A DNA stretch of 64,000 bases from Diplodia intermedia (taxonomy: Eukaryota; Ascomycota; Dothideomycetes; Botryosphaeriales; Botryosphaeriaceae): positions 244,227-308,226 of the forward strand of contig JAKEKT010000038.1 in the NCBI GenBank assembly GCA_021495925.1. The letters run 5' to 3'. Of the stretch, positions 55,811 through 64,000 are shown piece after piece; position 1 is the stretch's first letter; each line of letters begins with the position of its first letter. The notes under the pieces were generated by a model. That model saw nothing but the letters and a program-made list of their open reading frames with translations, did not search any database and was not told the DNA's origin. The position numbers and the translations under genes were made by a program.

Positions 55811-56577
55811 TTAGAGTTAGGCGTTCTTATATTTACTATACTCTTAGCTATATCTAAGAATTCGATGCGCGCGCTAGTAGCCGGCTAGTAGTATTAGAGG
55901 CTCTTCTCGGAAGATAGTATTAGATTAGATCCTCTAGCTATAGAGCCGAGATTATAGATTAGCGAGTAAGAAAGATCTTAGCTTAGAAGAAGAGTAGTAG
56001 CTAAAGAAGAGAGAATCTTTTTAAAGAATCTATATTTACTTCTTTAGTCGTAGTTTATAACTTCTCTCGTCTAAGACTCTAGACGAGAAGTAATAGTCTT
56101 TTAGAGAAAGATCTCTTATAGAATTAACGTTCTCTAACTAGCTATCTTCTTAACGTCTTTTACTTAATCTTTATCTTTTCGCTTATTAGCGCTTCTTATA
56201 GAGAGAATAGAGTACGAGATTAAGACTAGGCCTTCGCCTTTTACTAGAGCGAGATTAGAGTCTAAAGACTCGATTATTAGCTAGAGTAAGATTAGAGGTC
56301 TTCGAATAGATTATTACTAAGAGAGATTAATATTCTTTTAGTCTAATTATTAGCCTCTCTTCTCTTTCTATCGTTTTCGTCGGCTAGACCGAAGCTCTAT
56401 TTACTTATTTATCGAGCTCTATAGTTTCTTTATCTCTTTTCTATTACTTCTTCTCTTTCTTTTTCGTATCTTTAGCGAGGTTTAAGGTCTACGCGTAGAT
56501 AGAAGTTTTCTAGCTCGCTAGAACTAGAATATTTAAAGACGTAGTCGCTTTTCTAGCCTCTCTCTTCGTAGATATTT
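55811..56577. repeat. 767-base direct repeat, internal copy
   Basis: Nearly identical to 63120-63877 in the same orientation, from TTAGAGTTAGGCG to the GTAGTCGC-CTCTC stretch. Most differences are C/T or G/A transitions, as expected from RIP acting on the copies. It is probably the 3' region of the LINE lying on the minus strand. Confidence 0.85.
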
Positions 56578-58399
56578 ATATTCTCTAGTAGCCGAAGCTA
56601 CTATCTACTAGCTATCTCGATCTTTTTATATAGATAACTATAAGGTCTCGTCTTAGCTTTTTCTATTAATCTCGGTTCTCTTTAGTCTTTTATTCTTATA
56701 GACTACTTCGCGAGGCCTTCTATCCGAGAGACCTTAGACTATAGTGTCGACGAGGGCGCGCGGCGAAATAGGTTTAGTATATATAAATAGAAAAAAGTAG
56801 AAAAGAATAGTAATAATTAAAGAAAATAAAAAGAAAAGTAACTATCTCTTCTACTTCTCTTTTATACTACTATTATTAGCTTTAGCTAGTATAGTATTCT
56901 ATATTAAATCGGCCTAGACTCTATCTAAAAATAAGATATCTAGTTTACGTAAAGCGATATATAAAATAGCTATCGCCTTAATAAAGTTCTTCTTTACTAT
57001 CTAGTAGTTAACTTATATAATATCGTCTAAGTTAATCTTCTTACTAAAAATAGCCCGCTTAGCTACTTTATTAATAGGCTAAGATAGATTAAAGTAGGCC
57101 CTCTTATTAATATACGTGCGGCGAAACGAAAAGCCGTAGAGATAACGTCGGCCGTAGCTAAAAAGATTTAGACGATAGCTTAGTAGTAGCTTCTAATCGA
57201 CCGTAGACGCTACTAGTAGATTATTAATAAGAAAGAAGTAAAGAATAGCGCGTATTTATTTTATTTATTTAGTTTAACGTCTCTTTAGAGTCTAAAACTA
57301 TTAGAGACAAGGTTTCTTAAGAAGACCCGCTTCTATCTATATATCTAAATATATGCGTGCCGAAGAGGGGTTTTAGAAGAGTACTAGAAATAATATACTT
57401 AAAAGCTTAAAGAAGAATAGAGAGCGTAGATAAGATAAAGAAAAGATAAATAAAATAAAGCGAGAGCTTAGAAACCGATAAAAATAAAGATAAAAAGTAA
57501 AGTAAGTAAGCTCTCTTCTTAGAGAGAGTCTTTTTAACTAGTTAGATTCGTTTAGCTTTCTCTTATCTAAGACCGATACTTACTTACTATTTATTATAAC
57601 TAGCCGGAGCATTACTACTAGTAAACTAGCTATATAACCCTACTCTTAAATTTAGAAATCTAAAAAAGAGCCCTAAATAGAGATTACTTAATCGAAAATT
57701 AAACTTTAGCTTTTTAGTCCCGTTAGCTTAGTTACTAACTATACTAGATAGTCGTAGATACTAGTAGAAACGGCTACTTAAGCTTAAATACCCGCTATTT
57801 AGCTATTTTTCTTCGGTTCTCGCCCGTTTCTACTCTAAATCGAAAGCGGCGAGGGCGCTAAGAACGAGAAGAAGTAGAAGAAGAGAATAGAAGAAAGAAA
57901 TAAGTATAAATAAGCGTCTAGCGATACGTATTTAAATCTTATTAGATAAGTCGTTTAATTACTACCGCCTAGTAGTAATCTTTATTTATTCTAAGAACTT
58001 AGCCGTTAGACTAATTTCTAGAGTCGAGAAAAAGAGATTTAAAAGATCGAGTTAATACTTCTTAAGCCCGTCTTTTAAGAGAACCCGAGGGCCTCTATAA
58101 AGAGAGTAAGAGAGAAGTAGATAACGTAGTATCTATCTAGTTATACGGCTATATTTATACTAGTCGTTTTCGGCGTGATTAAGGCGATAAAGATAAGACT
58201 TAAAGTAGCCGTATCTAATCTTTAGTTAATAGAAGGCGAAGGCTATTTCTCTAACTTTTATAGAAGATTTAAGCCGCTACTCTATCTCTAAACTAAAGAT
58301 ACGTTTATAGAACGAGTTCGACGTCGATTTAAGCTTTGTTTTCTACTTCTCGTAGGTCTTCTACTTAACTTTACTTCGATAGAAGCTTAGAGAAGTAGA

Positions 58400-58860
58400 G
58401 GCTCTACTTAAAGAGTACTTTATAGCTCTTTTCGTAAGCTAATCGGCGTACTCGTTGTCTAGAACGTTCTCGTGGCCGAGATACTATTCTAGAGAGACGA
58501 TATTCCCTCTAGCTCTTAGCGTTTTAGCTAATCTAATAGCCCGAATTTACTATGCTTACTTAGACGTATTAGCGGGCTTACTTAGTCTAAGAATCGCGGT
58601 CTAGTTATCCGCGTAGATTCTTATATCTTTAGAGGCGTGCCCGGCTCTAACGGCGAGTTTTAAGGCTATTACTAGCCCCTCTATCTCGCCGTTATATACT
58701 AGATTCTCGAAACTAAGATTCTTATAAATCTAGCGCGCTAGATTCTCTTTAGATTAACTAAAGTCGAAGGCTACTACCTCGACCCCTACGTTTCTACCCG
58801 TAGATAGAACGAAGGCGTTAAAATAGATAGCTATTCGATTAGAAGATATCTTCTTAACTT
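58400..58860 (-). mobile_element. Tad1-like LINE fragment, RNase H domain
   Basis: On the minus strand a broken frame reads VEVVAFDFS, ENLVYNGEIEGLVIALKLAV, IRIYADN, AILRLSKPANTSK and GHENVLDNEYADRLTKRA. This is the RNase H domain of Tad1-type LINE elements, with the expected ELE and D residues partly preserved (GEIEG, YADN, NEYAD). Several stop codons, mostly TAG and TAA at former CAG/TGG/CAA positions, show RIP. The element continues toward lower coordinates as non-coding remnants. Confidence 0.75.
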
Positions 58861-59079
58861 CGAGCGCGTAGGTCTTAGCCTACTTCTCTTTATTTAAGGG
58901 GCTAATCGTAGTTAAATAGAGTAGTTCGAGTAACTATAGTAAAAAGTAGAAGGGTTTAACTACTTCTAAAGACGCGAGTTACGTTTTTAAAAGAAGTTTA
59001 ATCTTCTCTAACTACGTAGATCTATCTAAATAAAATCTATTAATTACCTTTAAATTCGACCCTTAAGAATTACGCTAAG

Positions 59080-59165
59080 ACCGATATTATTCGAAAGCCC
59101 TTAATTTTCTTAGCTAGAATCTCGATTCTTAGCTTCGTAGACGTACGCGCTATTACGTAGTACGT
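59080..59165. repeat. diverged short repeat, copy 2
   Basis: Counterpart of 55470-55570. It lies some 500 bases before the first recognisable coding remnant of the plus-strand LINE, so it could mark that element's 5' end. Confidence 0.5.
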
Positions 59166-62100
59166 GGAAAAAGAGGTGCCTTAGATAGTACTAGACTAGC
59201 TAGAGCTTCGTAGCCCTCTTTATTCTTAAAAATCACTTAAATTCGCCCTAAACTTCGCATAGAGAACCGTATAGCACTAAGAAATTCGTTTCTAAAGTTA
59301 TATTTTAATAGCTCTTTTCTACGCCTAGGAATTCTACTCTAAAGCCTACTAGAAGCCTCTTTTCTAGGCCTTACTAAAGAGTTTTACGTATATAAACGCT
59401 TCGTACGGTTCGAGCTTAACGCTAAGGCGTTACTTAATTCTTCGAAATCTTTAACATCCGCGCCGGCCTTATCGGCCCCTTTATTTACTTCTAGAAAGTA
59501 AGTAATTAAGAAAAGCCCTCGTCTTAGCCTAGGTTTCTTTTATTTATAGCTTAGTTTAGACGAAACTAAAGCCGATAATTTACTTCTAGTCTATTTCTCG
59601 TCTATTTCTATTATTTCTATACGTTTTTCTTATAGAAAGAGCTTAGAAATTCTCTTTTAAATTTAGAATACCTTCTTCGAAGTAGAATTTATCTTCTTTA
59701 AGCTCTACTCTATCTTTTCTAACGTAGAATATAGACTTCGAGGCCATAAATACGGCTATAAAAAACTTTAAGAATCTTTCGACTACGCCTACGCCTCTTT
59801 TAATAGTGGCTACGTTAGACCTCTCGACCTCTAAACCCGCGGAAAATCTCTTTTCGCAAGAGAACCTACGTAAGAAACGGCCCTTTCTAAGAGTTATACT
59901 AACCCCTCTCGCGAAGAAAGAAATATCGAACTCTCGACTTATCTTCGAACCTCGCATTAACCCGAACATCGAGAACGTACGATAACTTAAAATAAATCTA
60001 CGGTCGTCGAAAGAGACTATAGAATACGTACTTAATCTTTTAGTTAAGGCCGCGGATCTCGTCTTCTTTAGGAAAAAATAGAGGTCTATTCTAGACCTAA
60101 TTAAGATCGTACGATAGTATACTAAGACGGGTAAAACCGTAGATAAGGCCGGCGCGGTTCTTACTACGTAAGTTCGAGCCCTTAAAAAGACCGCGATAGA
60201 CCTTACGAAGAAAACGAAGAACTTATCTAAGTTCGCTATCGCTATTTTCTTAAACTAGACCTTATAAAGAGCTATTTCTTCGACCTCGTAACGCCTAAAG
60301 CCTACGTAGTAGCCGATTATAGTATCTAGCTAATCTACGTATATCTTAATAGCTATTACCGCCGCGTTAAAAGAAGGGCTATAAATTACCTCTTCTTTAA
60401 AGAAGAAGTTAAAGGCCTCTACGCCTAAGAAAGTTACGCGGTAGATTATTCTTACGCCGGCTATAAAAATCGCGGACTTCTCGTTCTTTAGGCTACGAAA
60501 CGTCTTTAATAAGACGTTTTTAGACTAGCTTAAGAGAACGAGACCTATAATTATAACGATCTTTCTCTCGTTAAAAAAGAATATCGTGCTTATCGTATAC
60601 GAGAACTTCTTCGCCGAATTTCTTTTAAAGAATAAGGCGATAATTAATCGAGTTATCTCTATTCGATCGATTATAAAAAACCGTACGTGGTATAAGATAG
60701 TCGTATATAACGTGTCTACGCGAGACCTTTTAATTCTCTCTCGCGAGAACTTTAGCGAGGCTATTCGAATAGAAATTAAGGTCTATAATAATAGTTTAAA
60801 GATTATTAGTGCCCTCTACTAGCTTACGCTAGAGGCTAGAAGAGTAAAGTAGTCTACGAGCTCGCTAGTTCTTACGTTCGAGATTAAAGAGAAGGCTTAA
60901 AAGACTATCTTTAAACGTCTCTACGTTTATGGCGTTTTCGTTAAGACGAAGAAGCTAAGAGGGCCGAGAAATACTCTAAAGAACTCTAAATAAACTCGTT
61001 TTAAATAAGTTCTTTACGAGTTCTATAAGTTAACTTAAATAGAAGCATTCCAATAACGAAATCTATTCTAGATATTATAGTAGAGTTAAAGATAGACCTC
61101 GTTCTTTATTAAGAATCGTATATCTTATTCTACGAGAACTCGGGCTTTTAGTCGATTAATTACCTCTTATTCGTTTAAATTCTATCGGTCTATTCTTTCG
61201 ATCTAAGGCCTTAAATACTAACCTACGTCTCCCGCTTTCTTAGAAGAACGAAGGTGAATTTAGAGGCCGAATTCTAGTAAAGTCTCGATCTAATAGTTCT
61301 AAGTATAGAGTAGCGAAAGTTAAAGTTTAAGCTACTTAACTTATATAACTAGAAGAATTAAACGGGTAACGATTCTCGACTTACTCTAGAACGCGTTCTA
61401 TAATAATAATTCTTTAGAACGTAGGCTATAGTAGCCGAGGATTTTAATATTTATTATCTCTAGTAGAATCTAGAATCTTCCCCCTTATCTAGCGCTAATT
61501 AACTAGTAGAATAATTAGAAGAAAACGATCTATCTCTCTTAAACGAAGAGGGCGAGAGTATCTTTTACCGTCTTTATCTAGAAAGAGAGACGATTATCGA
61601 TCTTATACTTACTACGCCGGCCTTAGCTAATAGAATTATTAACTAGTAAACGATCGCGGACTTCGATTTCGATTATAAGATAATTCTATTTAGTCTAGAA
61701 CCGGCCGGCTATACGAGATCTTCTACGATAGCTACTACCGCTAGATTTAATACGAGAAAGGCCGACTAGCCTAAGTTTTAAAAAATCTTTAAATAATAGA
61801 TAGAGACGATAGTATTTAAGGCTCTAAAAAGCTTAGAATTAAACTTCTTATTAAAAGATATCTCTAAAGACTTAATAGAAGGCTCGATCCGCTAAATACC
61901 CGCGCTAGATGCTCTAGAAATAAGCCTTAACTAGACTATATCTATCGCGGCGGACCTTTCTATTCTCCGATTAAAACTAGAAGCTCGATCTAAACCGTAG
62001 TAGTCGGACGAGCTTTTAGAAGAACGAAGACGACTACGAAGAGAGACTAACGCTTTTAAATCTCTACGCACGAAAGAGAATAAGCGAAGATACTTAAATA

Positions 62101-63119
62101 GTTAAAATATCTACTTTAAAGTAGTTAAGAGGGCTAAACGCGAATACTAGAATTCTTTTCTAAAAAAAGAAACTCTTAAGACTATCTTTAAGGCTATAGC
62201 TTATACTAAGCCTAGAACGCATGCTAGAATCTCTAAGATTAGCTACGACACGTATACGAGAAAACGTCTAGAAGATAGTTTTAAGAGAAAGTATTTAGCT
62301 CTTAGAAAGAGACTCTTTCCGCCGTTCTCTTTTATCGCCTCTTTTAACTAGTAAAGCTACGTTTCTAAACGCTAGAACTAGCCGGAGCTTAGTTTAAGAA
62401 AAATCGAGAATACGTGCTCTACGTAAATTAAAGAGAAAACGCCGGGACTAGACGCTATTACGTAAGAGATTATTACTTATACGTTTAGAGCGAAGCCCGA
62501 TATCTTTAATAAGGTTTTTTCTACGCTATTCGCCTACGAATATTATTCTACGGGCTAACGTACGGCTATCGAAGTAATTCTAAGTAAGAAAAAGAGCGAT
62601 ACCGCGGATCTAAAGTTCTATCGTATTATTTCTCTTCTTAATTATCTTAAAAAAGTACTAGAACGAATTACGACTAAAAGACTAGACTATCTAGCGAAGA
62701 CCTTCGACCTTCTTTACTATATCTAAATTAGAGAAAGATTAAAGAAATTCGCGATTAATATCGTAATACTTTTATCGAATAAAGTAGAGAAGAACCGCCG
62801 TCTTAAATATAAGATCTTCGTACTTTTTCTCGATGTTAAAAGCGCCTTTAACCACGTGGTCGAAGAATAACTTCTAGCTATAATAGCTTAAATCGGCATG
62901 CCGATTAATCTACTCGCGTAGATAAAATCGTTTATATCTATACGAACACTAAGCCTCGCGTTTAATAGAGAGAAGAAAGAGTTTAGCCTAATAGAGATAG
63001 ATATTTTATAAGAAAGCTCGGTCTCGTCTATTCTCTTTCTAATCTATCTTTAAAAGTTATTTTTCGCCTTTAAAGCTTCGTTTCTCTCTTATATCAACGA
63101 TATTACGCTTATAGCTAGC
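59165..63119 (+). mobile_element. Tad1-like LINE, 5' part, RIP-inactivated
   Basis: Plus-strand remnants in LINE order. ORF1 (Gag-like) at about 59640-60825, including a 78-codon open piece 60586-60822 with IKNRTWYKIVVYNVSTRD. An endonuclease-like region at about 60830-61850. Reverse transcriptase at about 62430-63119, with TPGLDAIT (from PGPDGIT), LLNYLKKVLERI, FVLFLDVKSAFNHV, SSVSSILFLIYL and SYINDITLIA (from YIDD, one Asp now Asn). The sequence stops just after the RT active site and joins the 63120 repeat, so the RT C-terminus and RNase H are missing. Stops in every frame exclude activity. The left boundary is uncertain. Confidence 0.75.
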
Positions 63120-63877
63120 TTAGAGTTAGGCGTTCTTATATTTACTATACTTTTAGCTATATCTAAGAATTCGATACGCGCGCTAGTAGCCGGCTAGTAG
63201 TATTAGAGGCTCTTCTCGAAGAATAGTATTAGATTAGATCCTCTAGCTATAGAGCCGAGGTTATAGATTAGCGAGTAAGAAAGATCTTAGCTTAGAAGAA
63301 GAGTAGTAGCTAAAGAAGAGAAAATCTTTTTAAAGAATCTATATTCGCTTCTTTAGCTATAGTCTATAACTTCTCTCGCCTAAGGCTCTAGATAAAGAGC
63401 GATAGTCTTCTAGAGAAGAATCTTTTATAGAATTAACGTCTTCTAACTAGCTATCTTCTTAATATCTTTTATTCGATCTTTATCTTTTCGCTTACTAGCG
63501 CTTCTTATAGAGAGGGTAGAGTACGAGATTAAGGCTAGGCCTTCGCCTTCTACTAAAGCAAGATTAGGGCCTAGAGGCTCGATTATTAGCTAGAGCGAAG
63601 TTAGAGGCCTTCGAGTAAATTATTACTAAGAGAGATTAATACTCTTTTAGTCTAATTATTAGCCTCTCTTTTCTTTCTATCGTTTTCGTCGGCTAGGTCG
63701 AAGCTCTATCTACTTATTTATCGAGCTCTATAGTTTCTCTATCTCTTTCTTATTACTTTTTCTCTTTCTTCTTCGTGTCTTTAGCGAGGTTCGAGGTCTA
63801 CGCGTAGATAGAAGTTCTCTAGCTCGCTAGAACTAGAATATTCGAAGACGTAGTCGCTTTTCTAGCTTCTCTCTTTA
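63120..63877. repeat. direct repeat, telomere-proximal copy
   Basis: Second copy of the 55811-56577 repeat. Its left end joins the truncated LINE reverse transcriptase; its right end runs directly into telomere repeats at TATTTAGGG, whereas the internal copy continues TATTTATATTCTC. Confidence 0.85.
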
Positions 63878-63884
63878 TAGGTAT

Positions 63885-64000
63885 TTAGGGTTAGGGTTAG
63901 GGTTAGGGTTAGGGTTAGGGTTAGGGTTAGGGTTAGGGTTAGGGTTAGGGTTAGGGTTAGGGTTAGGGTTAGGGTTAGGGTTAGGGTTAGGGTTAGGGTT
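63885..64000 (+). repeat. telomere, (TTAGGG)n
   Basis: 19 full TTAGGG units and a partial one, with no variant units, running to the end of the window. The G-rich strand is the + strand, which is the correct polarity for a right chromosome end. Confidence 0.97.

Larger units (their letters stand above)
54500..63884. other. AT-rich RIP-degraded subtelomeric block
   Basis: A sharp change in base use: from about 54500 to the telomere, CA and TG dinucleotides almost vanish while TA is very frequent and CG persists. That is the expected outcome of repeat-induced point mutation (CpA to TpA on both strands) in a fungus with the RIP machinery. No open frame over about 110 codons survives. Recognisable remnants are LINE-type sequences on both strands and direct repeats, listed separately. 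No functional gene is present. The stretch 56600-58390 shows the same composition and no domain I can identify. Confidence 0.9.

Noticed and set aside
59643..59969. 108-codon minus-strand frame in the AT-rich block
   Set aside because: It is the antisense of the LINE ORF1 remnant; the plus-strand reading continues into the rest of ORF1.
55811..63877. Direct repeats as LTRs of a retrotransposon
   Set aside because: The interior carries LINE-type RT and RNase H on opposite strands and no integrase or protease, so the repeats are not LTRs of one element.

Overview
The window is one chromosome end of a filamentous ascomycete (Pezizomycotina). Four things support this. Genes carry many short introns (about 45-65 bases, GT-AG, often with a CTAAC or CTGAC-like branch site). 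The protein families are typical of filamentous fungi: AA11-type LPMO, GH71, GH62, PTH11-like rhodopsin-domain protein, DUF6601. The last 116 bases are TTAGGG repeats with the G-rich strand running toward the right end. A block of about 9.4 kb next to the telomere has the signature of repeat-induced point mutation (RIP). I cannot name the species.

Layout. 1-834: 5' part of a C-14 sterol reductase gene (ERG24 family), cut by the window edge. 835-6041: intergenic DNA with a hairpin repeat, then a large secreted modular protein. 6325-7489: a truncated P450 relic and a 95-base G homopolymer. 7490-13267: GH71, a LITAF-domain protein and an AA11-type LPMO. 15584-19539: DUF6601 membrane protein with two apparent homopolymer frameshifts, a HIT protein and a flavin monooxygenase. 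19970-28501: histidinol dehydrogenase-like protein, a small 8-cysteine secreted protein, an MFS transporter and a large fungal membrane protein. 29790-37760: a protein of unknown function, an intact P450, an SDR relic, a GH62 arabinofuranosidase and a PIF1-type helicase. 37958-43046: two paralogous ERG26-like dehydrogenases pointing apart on either side of a seven-exon PTH11-like receptor gene. 43318-50993: dimeric alpha/beta-barrel-like protein, a secreted HExxH protease, a 972-residue GH71 and a glutathione S-transferase. 53031-54023: a secreted glycine-repeat protein, the last gene before the AT-rich zone. 54500-63884: RIP-degraded LINE (Tad1-like) sequences. 63885-64000: telomere.

How the genes work together. 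There is no backbone synthase (PKS, NRPS or terpene synthase), so this is not a classical secondary-metabolite cluster. The recurring theme is secretion: two GH71 (alpha-1,3-glucan), one AA11-type LPMO (chitin), one GH62 (arabinoxylan), one protease and three secreted proteins without a known function. That is the accessory content expected near a chromosome end of a fungus that remodels its own wall and degrades plant or fungal polymers. Small-molecule enzymes (FMO, P450, GST, MFS, ERG26-like pair) are scattered rather than arranged as a pathway.

Gene models below were spliced by hand from reading-frame continuity and splice signals. Exon boundaries are predictions without transcript evidence.
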